Source: Pyropia yezoensis
Taxonomy: Eukaryota; Rhodophyta; Bangiophyceae; Bangiales; Bangiaceae
Direction: 5' to 3'
Length of the DNA: 64,000 bases
Assembly (NCBI GenBank): GCA_009829735.1
Contig: CM020618.1
Coordinates: forward strand, 26,264,894-26,328,893
Shown here: piece after piece, positions 20,745 through 33,174 of the stretch
Position numbering within the stretch: the first letter of the stretch is position 1
Layout of the letters: every line of letters begins with the position of its first letter
The notes under the pieces: model-generated
Told to the model about the DNA's origin: nothing
Seen by the model: the letters and a program-made list of their open reading frames with translations, nothing else
The model's database searches: none
Position numbers and translations under genes: made by a program

Positions 20745-23002
20745 CAGAGTGAAAAAGAAAGCAAAGCGGTCCGCAGAACGAGGCGTGCTCACAGTGGCCA
20801 CGCGTACAGATCGGTAGAGAGAAAGATGCCACTTGAGCGGGCGACGACGAACCCCACCACGTCAGGCTGCGGAACGAAGCATGGTAGTTATGAGTTTAAT
20901 GTATGCATTTATTTTTTAAAGAAAGCATCGATGAAAGCGTAGATTCATCAAACCCCGGAACCGACCGTTGCATTAACCATACAGCACTTATTGGCAGTAA
21001 GTATACCAAAACATTTTAAGAAAGTACTCTCATGTTAAAACGTACAGCTGCTGAGAACATACCACCGCCGATATGATTTGCAGCACCACCGTCGATCACT
21101 GTACTACGCTGGTGGCCGCCCAGGCCACCATCGCCCCGCGGCACGAGGCGACGTCGCGGGCGGGGGCGGCGTCGCTGGCGTCGCTGGTGGTCGTGCCGTC
21201 GGCGGTGTCGTTCGCGACGTTTGCGGTGGGGGGGAAGGGGGGGGCCGCGGCAGCGGCCAGCCTGGCCCTTCTTGCCACCGACGCTGACGCAGTCGTGGCG
21301 GGCGCCGATGGTGGGCATGGCCGTGGTGGGAGCGCCGTCGGTAGATGGCCGGGAGAAGCCAACGCCACGCGAGCCGCGAGCGCCGCCGCTTCGACCGACG
21401 CCGACTCGATGCCGGCACTGCGGCGGCCACAACGGCAGCCCTGCGGACGCTCACGATGGTGGTCGCCCCCCTTCCCCCCGTCGCGGATCGCGCCGTCGCC
21501 ACGGCCACGACCTGGAAGCCGGAATAGCTCGGGGTGGCGATGGCCAGCTTTTCTGTTGCGGGCACCATGGGCTTTGCGCTCGCTCACCGAGACGCGGCGG
21601 AGCGCCGAGGCGCCGCCTCGTCGACTGCCGCTGGCATGTCAGACTCACCCCCCAACGCGTAAGGTGCACCGGCGCCGGAAGAAGATCCTGCCCCACTCTG
21701 TCGACCTCAGTGGTAAACCGTCACGAGTGCTACCAGCCCACCCGACACCCGAAAACGGTATGCCCCCGAAGCTATTCTCGTGGCTCATTGGGAAAGAGAA
21801 GGGGTAGACGACGCGTAAAGAGGACGTCACTGGCGCTCTAACGTTGTACTGCGGCTGCTTGGTTGGCGCGCAAGCTCGCTTGTTCTTGGTAGCGCATTGT
21901 GCACGGCGTACAATTTCTCATGTATTGAGTCCACACTCAAAATGGTACAAAAAAAGGCACATCGGTGTTTAATGAAAAGTGTCTTAAACTAAAGCATGCT
22001 TTGACCAAAGGCGACTGAAAAAATGCGTGCATTTGGCCAACCGTGGTGTAAACCATTACAACAAGAGGCGTCACGGACAGGAAGAAGCTGATCACGCAGC
22101 CGTCGCTGTGATGGGGCGAGTGCCAACGCACGACGCCGCGACGAGGTGCGGCGAGGTAGGGGATGTATGACAGAAATCAGCGAGGTGGCCATTATAGAGT
22201 GTGGAGGGGGAGGGGTCAGCCGCTGCCGCGGGGAAGAGAAAAGAACGTTTCCGCGTGCGTGGAGCGGGATAGCACACGCTTGCTTGTGTTCCGCTCAACG
22301 TGTGGGCAGCGGTCAGAAGAGCACGGCGCGCTGCGTGACAGCAGGAGCAAAGTTGCGCACCGGGGCCGCCGTGGCTGGCCGCAGTCCTTCGAGCACGACC
22401 ACAAGGTGGCAATCCGTGTCTTGGTGAGGCTACACAGACGCGATAAGCTCGACGTCGACGTGGGACGTGTGGACCCTGCAAGTGGAGGGATGGCTCCGGT
22501 ACCATGCACACACGAGTTTTTTGTGCTGATTAGAAGAAATGCTGTCGATTACTGATTAGCGCTTTGCAGGCTACAAGAAAACTCAAAAGTGTTTGAATGT
22601 TTTTGCGCGCGGCCGTAGAGCGAGAGGAGTCCTCTCGCATGACTGCGGTCGTCGGACCTCCAGGAGCTGCACTGTTGTCGCTATTAATAGGGATGTATGA
22701 TGATGAAGAAGGACCGCCGGGGAAGGCGAGGAGAGGGCACCAGCTTGAACTGAATAAGGCTTGAGCGTGGCGGCGCGGCGCGGCGTCCTTGCGCATGTCT
22801 CTCAGGTGAGCGGGTGAGGACCAGCGCGAGAGAAGAGAGCGTGTGGGGAGGTGGAAAGGTCCCTTAAGATATACGAATGGGCGAGTCATTGAGAGGAGCG
22901 GGAGCGCGGGGTGCGGCAGAGAGGGTCGCCGCCGTCAAGAAGCCTACGCCCTCCGATCAACGCGGTGCGACCAAACAGAAGAAGGAGCACAGGGCTGCCC
23001 GA
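20745..23002. other. GC-rich region without a recognised gene
   Basis: Around 21070-21810 both strands carry long open frames (244 codons plus, 163 codons minus), both Ala/Gly/Arg-rich. I cannot decide which, if either, is coding, and neither has a known motif. The rest, to 23002, has short frames only. Confidence 0.4.
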
Positions 23003-23279
23003 AGCGTCGACGGCGATCCCTCCGCCACATCAACCGCGCCTGCGCGACGGAGGCTGATTGCGACTCGTGCCGCTGCCGAGCGGCCTGCGACACAGAGTGC
23101 GGCAGGGGCCCGGGCGTGAGCGCCGGTGTCTGTCACCGACAGCGTCGACGGCGATCCCTCCGCAGCTACAACCGCGCCTGCGCGACGGAGGCTGATTGCG
23201 AGTCGTGCCGCTGCCGACGGGCCTGCAACACAGGGTGCGGCAGGGGCCCGGGCGTGAGCGCCAGTGTCCGTCACCGACA
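23003..23279. repeat. 138-bp tandem duplication
   Basis: Two direct copies of a 138-bp unit start at about 23005 and 23143. The unit length is a multiple of three, so a plus-strand frame (22843-23337) reads through both and repeats RRRRSLR and NRACATEADC(D/E)SCRCR. Cys-rich repeats in that frame may be accidental. No known family. Confidence 0.75.
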
Positions 23280-24689
23280 GGAGTTGGAGGCCTTGACGCG
23301 GCCGGCGGGGCGACAGCGGCGCTCGCGGACGCGCTAAAATGCAGGAGCGGATGGCGGCGGCACCATGGGCGGTGACTAGTCCCTGTCCGCGGCAGTAACA
23401 CCTCCCCGTCCGCGGCGGTGACTGCGGCTGAGAGCCTGCCAGCCGGCGTTGCTGCCAGTCCCTTTGCCGACACGCACACCGCCGCCAGTGCGGGCGGCGC
23501 GGACCAGGTGGAGACTTACGTCGATACGGTGGCTGCGGCCGTGGTGGTCGCCGCTGCCGCGGTGGGGACTGGCCGCGGTCGCGGCGACGGTAGCGGCGGC
23601 GTCGTCCGCGGCTTTTCCGGTGACGACGGCCGTCAGCAGCGGTGGCTTCGCTGAGGGGGGGGGGGGGGGGGTGTCCCGGCATGATGCGGTGGGCGCCTGG
23701 TGATCGCCGTGAATGTGGAGGGGGAGCCTGGACATCGGACGGGACGAGACATGGGGGCAGCCCCGGGGACGGAAGGGGGAAGTGAGGGGCGCGGCAACCA
23801 CCAGAAACCTGCGCCTGGGCAAAAGAATATTTTCAAAATCGAGGCGTTGAGGATCTTTCAAATTGATCTTCGCATGCATCGTACAGTGCGTCCCGTGACA
23901 AGTGAAAGTGCACGTGTCGTGATCATGTCAAATAGAGGCCGCTGGACAAATCAAACCCACACTGCACGACCTGTGCATGTTCACGTTTTACGGGACGCAC
24001 AATATCGGGGCCCACGGGTGAGGATCTGTCAAATGAATCTTTGCTTGCACTGTGAAATATATTAATGCAGTGTTCCGAAAAGTCTATTGGCTGAAGGCAA
24101 AATGCCGCTGTAAGCCGGTCCATCCTGCATGCGGCTAGGAATCGTCGAGAGCGGTCGCTCCTGTCCATCATTTACTGAGTGAACCTTGGCCAGGTCGGAT
24201 TCTAATGGTTGGAAGAGTGTTAAAAAATATGGGAGCTCGTGTGTGCATGGTATCGGGGCCCAGGGGTTGAAGGCCGTTCCCGACGTGGCTGCAATCTGGG
24301 CTGGTGTCGGCGACATGTCGCCGCGAGGTGCTCGGGTGTTGAACATTCGATCAGCAGACTCTTTTTTTGTGGAAATGGTAGCCCGTGTAGTATTATGTAG
24401 AATAAAATATTTTGGTACAGGCATTGGTTAGCAGTGATATCACTCGCGATCCCTGTTCGTGGGTCAACCTAGTCTTAGTCACACCAATAGTCAACTGACT
24501 TGGGCGCTTCGTGATACGCGCGTCTGATTGGCTGAAGTGATCTTCAAGTTGTGAGGATTGGTAAGTAGGACTTGCATACCGGAAGCGAATATATGGCCTC
24601 GTTTTAGTCAATCCGTTAGTCCACTCGGACGGGGAGCATGTGTGACCGAAAGAACGACTTCTCCCCTGGGGTGGTGGACTGGGGATCAG
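23280..24689. other. No supported gene; G17 homopolymer
   Basis: It contains a run of 17 G at 23655-23671 and AT-richer DNA from 23830 to 24600, with no recognisable ORF or RNA gene. Confidence 0.45.
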
Positions 24690-24890
24690 GGTTCGGTTCC
24701 GATCGACACCAAGAGATTCGGTTCCGTTGTGTGGGCAGGACTTGCAGGATCCAATACCTAATTGAATCCCAGGGTAGCGCAAGTGTGCGCCTCTGGTGTG
24801 ATGCGTTGGGAAGCGGGTCCGTTGGGGTAGGGTTTCGTTCGTGATGGGCACAGCCGTCACGATTCTGACGCGTACGACCGCCTGGAAAGA
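24690..24890 (-). repeat. Diverged inverted copy of the 31040 repeat
   Basis: The reverse complement shares blocks with 31040-31240 in the same order: a GTGACG..GACCGCCTGG block, ACCCCAACGGA, CACACAACGGAACCGAA, and CTCTTGGTGTCGATCGGAAC. The spacing is similar. It is a low-copy dispersed repeat of unknown type. Confidence 0.6.
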
Positions 24891-27866
24891 GGCACGCACG
24901 CGCCACGCACGCCCCACGGGAGGTCCCCCACCACGCTCGCGCGCGCCACCACCCCAGTCGCCGTCCCGTCCACGGATGTCGCTCCGTCGCTCCCCCCCCC
25001 CCCGTGAAAGTCGCTCCCACCCCCCCCCACGGACATCGCTTCCACCCCTTCCCACGGACATCGCTTCACCCCTCCCCCACAATACAAAACGTCGCTTCCT
25101 CCTCCCCCCCACGGACGTCGTTTTCTCCCCCCCCTTCCCCGACCTCACAAGCGGCGCACCTGGACCCGTCCTCTGTCGCCGTCGGTCTCGGCCACCTCAC
25201 GCCTGTCACCCTATTGAACCTCGCCGTCGACCGCGGCCGGCTGCCAGACGTGCACACTTCCCCCGCGTCCCCGCCTTGGAGGCCTGGCCAACCCCGCCGT
25301 GACTTCCGCCGCCGCCGCCGCGCCCCCCTCCACGTGCTGGGGCACCCCACCCCGGCCTGGCCGCTGCTGCCACCGCTTCTCATTCCCTGCCCGGGCCAGC
25401 CATCGACGGCACGGCGGGGACCACTAGCTTCACCGCCTGTTGGTCCAGGCGGAGCGGCGGCACCGCTTCCCTCCCCCCCCCACCCGGCGTTTGGCGCGGC
25501 GGATGTGGTGATGGCGACGGCGGCGGCTCGCCACCCGTGCCCCCGGCCCCCTGCCGCGTCCCCGGCCCCCACAACGGTGTGACCCTCCCCCACGCACCAA
25601 CTTTCAACCACCAGCTTGTGCTGTCGTCCTCCCTCACTCCCCGCTTACCTATGCAGCCCGCATGCGTGCTCTGTGGTTTCGGCGGCGGGCGCGATGGCTG
25701 TTGGCTGCCAGGGAAAACGGTGACACGTGGGAAGAGGCGTGGCGCGGTCTGCGGCTACATGTCTGCCGAGGGCGGTGGCGGCGGCGGGGGACCCGAGGGT
25801 GCAGCCACTGAAGACGGGACAGACCGGGGCGGGGCCGGAAGAAGCAGTGAGGTTGGTACGAGGGACGTGGGGCGCGACGGTGGCTTCTGAGGGCGGTGGG
25901 GGTAGAACATTGCGCGGCGGGGGGTGGCCTGGGCTCAGGGACGGTGAGGAGCGGAGGACCGGCTGCAGGCGGAGAGGGCATGCGTGCGGCAGTTGGCGAC
26001 GGCTCCAATGATGGAAGAGAGTGCAGGATGACGCGGGGTGGAGTAGGTGTACGCGTGGCGCTGGAGTACAGTGGGTGGCGCTTTAGCGCGACGGGGGGCG
26101 GCGCAGAGTTGTGGCAGAGAGTGTGGGGTGCAGAGTGGCGTGTATGACGATGATGGATGGAGTGTACGCTCCTCACGTAGGGCGGCTGGTAGCAGTGCGG
26201 GGCGGGGGGTAGCGGTGTGTGCTGTGTGAGGCGTAAGCGCTTGGCTGCGCGCACGGGAGGCAAAATGCGGTGTATGCATGAAATACACGATTCACATGTG
26301 TGAAATTCTCCCCAGATATCACGCCGTTTAGATAGAGGAGCAACGCATGTGTATGTATCTATGTGCGGAAACAAGGGGCATGACCACCCCCGGACAGAAA
26401 CAGAGAAGAAAAAACATTCCAGGCGTGCAACGTAGCAGCGTCTGGAATCCACCACATGCGCCGCCTCTGCTGGGTGCATCAGCGCCCTTTGTAAGCCTCC
26501 AACAGACCGAGCGCCTATCGCCTCCTGACCAACTCGCCCTTTGACACGCTGCGCCGTACAGCTGCACCCAGTCCCAGTTGCCCGGGCAAGACCCACCGCT
26601 CCGTTATCCTACTTTAACCCGCCACTCCATAGGGTCCGCTCCGCGAGCTGCTCGCCCCCATCTGTTCACCCAGCCTCTCTTTCATATCGCCGGGCCCCAT
26701 CGCGCATTTCCTGCCCTCCACGATGCGTGGACGCATCGCTTGTTTGCTACACGTCTGCTTCCGCACCACCCCTCTCTCCGATGGCCGGGCTGCCCCATCA
26801 AGGTGTATCCTCGAGGCGCGTCGATATCGTTCCAGTCGCTGCAATAATGACGCGGCTTCCGCTGGTTTACCAGCGACAATACCTACGTACGTGCCACCTC
26901 CTCACTACCCCTCTAAATCCATTCTCTACGGAACCACGTTGCCCACACGTCACTGTAGTCGCCGCGATCCTGGTAACTTCTCACTGGTGCTCCCCCCCCC
27001 GCAACCTATCTCGCTGTGGCTACCGCCGCTCTGCTGACATCCTTAGCATCTGCCACCTTCTCTGCGGCACTGACGTATCAGGTCCCCCAGCGCCCGTTGC
27101 GGTAGCTCTGCCCTTGCTCGCACTTTTCATTCTCTCTCTCTGCTTTCGCTGTTGGGCCTCCACTCTTTTCTCACAAACAGCAAAGTGGCTGGCGGCTGAC
27201 AATCTCCAGCTCCACGTTGCAGCGCCAGGGGGAAGTGTTGGGCGCCGGCCGCACACGGGGACGGGAGCGCGAGGGCGACACTGCGGGGGGGCGGGCGGTT
27301 GGCGCTTTTGCGTCCGTCGCAAGGGGGCTCCTTCACTTCCCTGGCAAGACGGGGTGAGGGGGGGAATGGTGGGGGGGGGGGGCGGAAAGGGGGGGGGGGG
27401 GGGGAGGAGGGGGTTCATGCTTTTTGGAACTCTGCTCTCCTCCGCGCTCTACCTCCTCTCCTGGACACACTGAAGGGTAACGCAAGGCCTGCTCAGGACA
27501 TTGAGTCAACTAGGTGCCCATGTCCTCCTCTCCACCGCCGGTGTGAGACGACTGCCTGTCGACGCTGCTGTCCGTGTGTCGCTATTGTCGACGGGGAGCG
27601 GCGGGGTCCAGGGGTAGGTGGGGGGCCCAGCTTCCTGCATGCGGCGGACCCTATGGCTGTATGTCGAGGGACAGGGCATCTATCATTTCCGACTACCCTA
27701 CATCATCAATGAGCGCATTTGCTTTCCCGTGTCCTCCCACGCCATGCCACCCTACAAAAAGAAATGGTTACCGCGTGTCGCCGCCGCCTGCGCCAGAACC
27801 ACCAGCTTGTTGCTCAGTTCCACCGAAACTCGCTGCCAGCTCCTGTCTCCGAGCTTCCAAAAAGAC
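24891..27866. other. Low-complexity region without supported genes
   Basis: It is C-rich from 24960 to 25600 and G-rich from 25690 to 26230. Two G runs at 27371-27382 and 27389-27404 end a plus-strand open frame. Long frames (315 codons minus, 310 codons plus) are products of biased composition and overlap each other. No domain seen. Confidence 0.45.
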
Positions 27867-29956
27867 TTAAAAGGCAGCCAGTAACTCAGGGAACGCCTTC
27901 AGGAGGCTGGCAACGGCTCCAGCTGCGGGTCCTGCTGCGGCTGGCTCCCCCAAGTGTGCGCCTTCCCGCCGCTGCTTGGAAGACTTGGGGGGCTGACCGG
28001 CGCCCGGCACGATGTTATTCCGCTTCATCCGCTTCATCGCCTGCCGCATGCGCGCAGGCTGGCACGCCGAGCTAGGAGTCGACAGCCCGGGGGCCGATGG
28101 CCGCCATTATATGGCTGTCAAAGTCGGACAGCGCCGCGACGACCTCCAACAATGTTGACGCTTTCTGGTCCGAAACGACTCCCTTAATTGGCCTGTTTAG
28201 CGACTCGGAGGCGTTTGTGTTGTCAGGACTCACCAGAAGCTCATACATGTTGAGCTTCCCGCCACTCTTAGGGAAAGCCGCCAAAAGAGCGGCCTCATTG
28301 CTTAATAGCCACTTGATGATGTTCGCTTTTTTGCCGCCGCCCGCCTGCTTGTACTGGACCGCCAATGCGGACGGCTGCTGGCGCAAGGCTACCGCGCCGC
28401 CATCGGAAAAGGCATCGCGCAGCTGCACCATGGCCTTGAAGAACGGGTCGTTCAGGTTGTTCCCACAAGGGCCGTGAAGGAATCGCTTAAAGCGGACGGC
28501 GCAACCGCCCACCTGCCCGGCGTAGTCCGCCTGCGTCCCACCAAAAACGTGGCAGAGGCCCTGTGTAAAACCTAAGTGCTGGGCCGTCTCAAAGTCCATC
28601 GTCCCCGACACAAACGGGGTCTTCCTGCTGCTTGTCCCCCCTCCCGCCCGAATGGCCACCCGGCCACCAAGGCCCGCAAGCTCGTGGTCGGCTGCCGAAG
28701 AGAAGTAGAACTCGAAAATCTCCTCGTACATGGATGCGGTCTTTCCAATCATCATCGCTCGGAGAAGAGTCACAGCTGGGTTCAGCGACGGCACAAAGGA
28801 TCTGTGGGAAGAATTTGCACACAGTAACGGTCAGACACTGCATATGCCAAGGCCGCCAATCTTATATGCTCGTCGTAGCCAAACCATACGCCTGCCGAAG
28901 GCCACCGGCGCGAATGAACTCCTCGCTTTGTACAAGAAAACGTGCATGATACAAAAACGATGCCAATCGAAAGCATGCTTGCCCGCGTCACGGATGGCAT
29001 AGGCCTCGACGCCGTCCTTGGCCGAACCAGGGGTAACGACCCCAAAAGTTGAGTCGGCTTCAAAGAACCGCACTGTCCCCGACATCTCTGCGTGCTCTTT
29101 ATTCTGTAGCACCACGACCGTGTATTCCTGCTTCTGGATGATGGCACTGACGTAGTCGTGCTGGTAGCCGGCACGGTGGCAGAGGTCCGCGACGCCTACC
29201 AAATCTTGCCCAAAAGGATGAGCTGCCGAGCGTGTCGAATGCCGTAGCTTACAAACAAACGAGCTCCCGGCCTCTGAACCGCCGCTCGCGTCACTGATTG
29301 ATTCCTATGAAAAGAAACAACAGCATACAGCCGCTGTCGTGTCAGTGTCAGTGCGACTGCACGCCAGGGTCCCGATCACTGACTCTCCCCCGGCGTGCAA
29401 AAAAAAAAAAAAAGGGGGGGAAACGTCAATCATACCTGCAAGGCTCGAATGGACAGGGATGGATTACCTTGAACCACGTTGCGCACAAGGTCACCGGATG
29501 GCATGCAGACGGGAGCACGTCGGAGTGTGTACCACGAAGCACGATGATCACGCGTACTGTACTGTCAGGCGCCGCCACAGCTGGTGTTGAAAGCTTCTTA
29601 AGAACGGGACACGTCCCGCCCCCGGACCGTCGCAGGGGTGGCAACTTGCCCCCATGCCGCCGACACGGTTTCTCCTGATAGCGCTTGCCGGCGATGTAGC
29701 TGCACTTGTCAGATGACTCGAGCTTATCGGTGCCGTGCTCCATCCAGGACTGCACCCGGTCTGCGGCCACTGCTGGATATATGGCCATGGCCATGTGCCC
29801 ATTTTTTCTGGAGAGAGGCTCTCCTGGACGCCAGTTAGAGCAGCCCACAAAGGCCCGCCGAGCACCCGATGAAGGGACAAACACGGCGTGGCCGCCGCAA
29901 GGGCAGTCGTCCTCGCCAATGTACGAGCAGCCGCTGCCCATCTTTTGCACCGCCAC
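27867..29956 (-). pseudogene. Mutator-like (MULE) transposase, split
   Basis: Pieces of a MULE transposase lie in successive minus-strand frames. The 5' piece (29956-29426) has a Cys/His-rich zinc-finger-like segment (DDCPCGGHAVF, KPCRRHGG, TCPVLKKL, LRGTHSD) resembling the WRKY/GCM1 type used by MULEs. The next piece (29202-28831) contains FFEADSTFGVV, the first catalytic Asp. The third (28800-28072) contains TMDFETAQ with the second Asp, then GGCAVRFKRFL, where the usual His of the C-x2-H motif is Arg, and NTNASESLNRPIK with the likely Glu. A basic tail (MRQAMKRMKRNN, 28049-27867) is again in another frame. Introns explain some frame changes; the number of breaks and the lost His suggest a dead copy. 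Confidence 0.68.
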
Positions 29957-30020
29957 AAAGAAAGCCTGTCGCAGTCGTAGCTAAAACAATATAAAAATAA
30001 GACACGTACGGCCCAAAGTG

Positions 30021-30557
30021 TCAGAAATGCCCCTCGCGTTCCGGCGGTCGGATGCAGCTGGTGCGCCGCGCAGAAACAAGAATAAAAAACGGAGAAAATG
30101 CTGGGGTCAGTGTGTTTTCACGTACCAATGATGTCTTGTGTACTAGTCGCTCAGGGTCGTCGTTATCCTCGCACATCTGCATTGCTGCAATCCACGTCAG
30201 GTTGTCAAAGTCGACCGTTGTGTGCGCCAGATTGGCCACGGCAACTGGCATCAACGAGCACACCAGCGGGAGAATGCACGTCCGCTTTTGCACGGAGTAG
30301 CGCTTCCAGCGTTCAGAAATATTCACCATCGTAGACCCCGCACCCTTGGGCGCACACCACGTGTAGGGGCTGTCCTTAAACCAGTTTTCAGTGGCACCAG
30401 CCGTCAGATCGAGATCGTGGGCAACGCCGTCCTCGCTGGAGCATAGGTACCTGTCCGTGTTGTCTCCGTGAAGGACCACTCGTTCGACTGATTTTTTTTC
30501 GCTGACGTACGGAGAAAAAGACAAAAACAACCAGAACAAAAAGAAAACGTATGACAA
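30021..30557 (-). CDS. Possible exon upstream of the MULE, unknown function
   Basis: A 178-codon minus-strand frame with balanced composition, unlike the surrounding Ala/Arg-rich shadows (ENWFKDSPYTWCAPKGAG, LAHTTVDFDNLTWIAAM). No family recognised. It lies just upstream of, and in the same orientation as, the MULE pieces, so it may be a 5' exon of that element or a second transposon gene. Confidence 0.35.
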   Translation of the reverse strand: MSYVFFLFWLFLSFSPYVSEKKSVERVVLHGDNTDRYLCSSEDGVAHDLDLTAGATENWFKDSPYTWCAPKGAGSTMVNISERWKRYSVQKRTCILPLVCSLMPVAVANLAHTTVDFDNLTWIAAMQMCEDNDDPERLVHKTSLVRENTLTPAFSPFFILVSARRTSCIRPPEREGHF

Positions 30558-31039
30558 CGATGGCGGCGCGTCAGAAAATCAAGAAGGAGAGGTACGTGAA
30601 CACACATGGAGGGGTACAGCTGACGAGCACACCTGCGCGATGATCACCCAAACCATCCACATTCAGATACCCGGTACCGACCAGACTCCTCGCGTTGAAG
30701 CAAAATCACAGGCTCCGGCTCTGCTGTGTCCGGTCGCTGTGGCGCCTCGACCGTCGGTGCCACTGCCAGCGTGGCCGAATCGGCGGCATTTCAATTTATC
30801 ACAATGGTCACGACGCGGATGTGGGCGGGTGCAGGGTTGGGCAACGTGCCGGTGAACAACAGGGGCAGCACGAGGGAAAGCGACCACCGTCACCGCTGAG
30901 GAGGCGGTCGGACAGCACCTGACGTCGGTCGCTAGCTGGCACGATAGGGATGGGGGTGCGACCTGGGGTGGCACCGCCCCAGCGCGCGCGCTATTTTTTC
31001 GGCGCCACCCCGGTGGGCGCCCGCCCGTTTTGACTGGCT
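30558..31039. other. No supported gene
   Basis: Short frames only. It separates the MULE region from the repeat pair member below. Confidence 0.45.
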
Positions 31040-31240
31040 CCTGGCTTCATCGCAAGAATTGTGACGACCGCCTGGCGACGGAACCATACCCCAACGGAAC
31101 CGAACTCCATCTCACAGGCCGCGCAACCATGATCCACCCGCCACGCCATTGCCGGGTTCCTGCCACTGCATACTGACCAATACAATTCCCTGTCACACAA
31201 CGGAACCGAACCTCTTGGTGTCGATCGGAACCGAACCTTC
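31040..31240 (+). repeat. Partner of the 24690 inverted repeat
   Basis: It shares ordered blocks with the reverse complement of 24690-24890. ACGGAACCGAA occurs several times. It abuts the left end of the palindromic element at 31247. Confidence 0.6.
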
Positions 31241-31246
31241 AGCCCT

Positions 31247-32569
31247 AGTGTCTATTCTACTGCTCATCAGCCTCAAATGAGGCGGTCTCTAGCCTCAAAT
31301 GAGGCTCCGCCCGGATCACCCGAATTCGTCGATTTTGACCTGTCTGGCAAAGAAGAGGCAGTCGGTACCCTCCCCAGACGGCTTCCGCTCGGCCTGTGCC
31401 CCCCCCTGTACACCTCCCCCGGCTTCTCTCCCGCTGTGGGCGCTCCCTACCTCCCCCTCTTCCCTTTGTGCGGCTGGGGCTGGCTGCGGCGGCGGCGGCG
31501 GCGGCAGCGGCGACGGCGGCGACGGCGGCCACGACGGATCCAGCGTACCACCCGTCGACCCCATACGTTGGTGCTGGGTCGGTCGGCGGCGGTGGTGGCG
31601 GACGTGGCGGCGTGTCGGCATACTTGGCGGATGGCGGCGCCGGTGGGGTCGTGTCCGGCATGGAGGTGACGTCGTACCTGGGGGGGGCGTGGGGGATGAC
31701 GCACCAGTACGTCGGCGTGGGCGTCACGGGTGCGTTCCAAGCGGAGACGGTGAGTAGGGGGGATGGCAGCAGACCTGGACGACGGGTGTGGTGAGGGGTG
31801 TGCGCCGGCGCTTGTCGTCGCTGTGCGGGCGAGAGAGTGGAGAGGGGGAGACGGGTGGAGTAGGCGTACAATGGAAGGCCAGTGTGGCAAGTGCGGCGGT
31901 AGTGGTCATGTTGAGGGCGGCTGGCGGCTCTCGCCCACGGAGTGCGGGACGGGCAGAGGGACCACCCATGGTGCGTAAAGGAGGGGGAGGGGAGGGGGGA
32001 GGGGGGGAAGGTGAGGGGGGAGGGAAGAGCAGGGGGGGGGGGGGGGGGGGATGGGTAGGGGGGGAAGTAAGAGGGGGGGCAGAGCACACCGCGGCCGCAG
32101 CAAGGGGAAGGGATGCAGAGGGATGGGGAGCGCTGGTGGTGGGCGCCGGAGTGCAGAGGAAGGCAGTCCGGGGCAGGCGTGGGAGGTCGGGTACATGGCG
32201 CGGACGCTTGCTCCTCTGAGGAGCTCTGTGACGGACGCCGCTGTATAAGCACGGAGGAGCACGCGCGCGCCATTGGCCAAACGGCTGTTGGCCATACTGC
32301 AGCTCTTCTGGAAGTGCCCTGCGCTGCGACTGGGGCGGCTTCTGCGCCGCCGGAAGCAGTCGGTGGCGCGAAAAAGAGGGCGCCAACCGATGACAACCCG
32401 TCGTCTTCAGGCGCACTCCGGCTCCCCCACAGGCAAACAGACTGCGCTGAGTCCGTTTCTGGGGTCAGTTTCACTCTCAGATGAGTGGAAGACCTTGTAA
32501 ACGGCCGCTGAAAAACCGCCTCAATTGAGGCGAATCGCCTCAAATGAGGCGAGCAGTAGAATAGACACT
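31247..32569. mobile_element. Non-autonomous TIR element with subterminal palindromes
   Basis: The ends are exact 19-bp inverted repeats AGTGTCTATTCTACTGCTC (31247-31265) and its complement (32551-32569). Just inside each end are two palindromes built on GCCTCAAATGAGGC: 31270-31283 and 31291-31306 on the left, 32517-32532 and 32536-32551 on the right. The terminus matches that of the Tigger element at 40929-43828. The interior is GC-rich with a G run at 32032-32050 and a reasonable but unassigned plus-strand frame (31396-31794). No transposase is visible, so it is probably a deletion derivative or hitch-hiker mobilised in trans. Confidence 0.75.
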
Positions 32570-33174
32570 TTAGTTCCCCGGGGGTGGCGGCCAGGCACGC
32601 TGGCACAGAATTGGGGTCGTCACATAGTATTTCTTTGTTAATTGCAGCAGGTTCCAGCTGGCGGTCGTTCAACTGGTGGCGTTGGGACCAATCTCTCACC
32701 CCTTTTTCGAATCTCATCGCAACCCCGCTGCCACGGCCGCGCCAGCTCTCTCGGTGCGGGGGCCAGCCCGGCCGCCTCCCCCTGCCGAGCGCATGTGATC
32801 ACTCGCTCGGTCAACACTCCCCCCCCACGCGACGTGCTTGTTCTTTCCGAGGCTTCCGCTCTGCGCTGCCTGCGGGCGCGGTGCACCCGCGGCCTCTTGT
32901 GTCGCCGGCCGTGTCGTACTGTGGTGGTTGGAGTAGGTCCGCCTGTGCCAATCGTGCCTTCCTTCTGGGCGCAGTCGGTTTTCCCTCCTGCTGCTTCCTC
33001 GTCCCAGGTCGCTCGCCGTCGTCCGTTTGCGCGGGGTGGAATCTCATTCTCGCGCATTTTTATTGTGTTCCTTGTCTGTACGCTGGTCGCGGCTTGGCTG
33101 GGACGCGACGTAGTTGCTTCCTGCCGGGCTGCCGCCGCTGCCGCTGCCACGACCGGCCCTCGGTGGTCGTTCCC
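32570..33174 (+). other. Upstream region of the NUMOD3 gene
   Basis: The coding frame below is open back to a GTG at 32584, but no ATG occurs before 33175 and composition differs. I treat this as 5' untranslated/promoter DNA. No clear TATA box. Confidence 0.45.

Noticed and set aside
31257..32717. A 486-codon minus-strand ORF
   Set aside because: It spans a complete TIR element and is Pro/Arg/Ala low complexity; openness follows composition.
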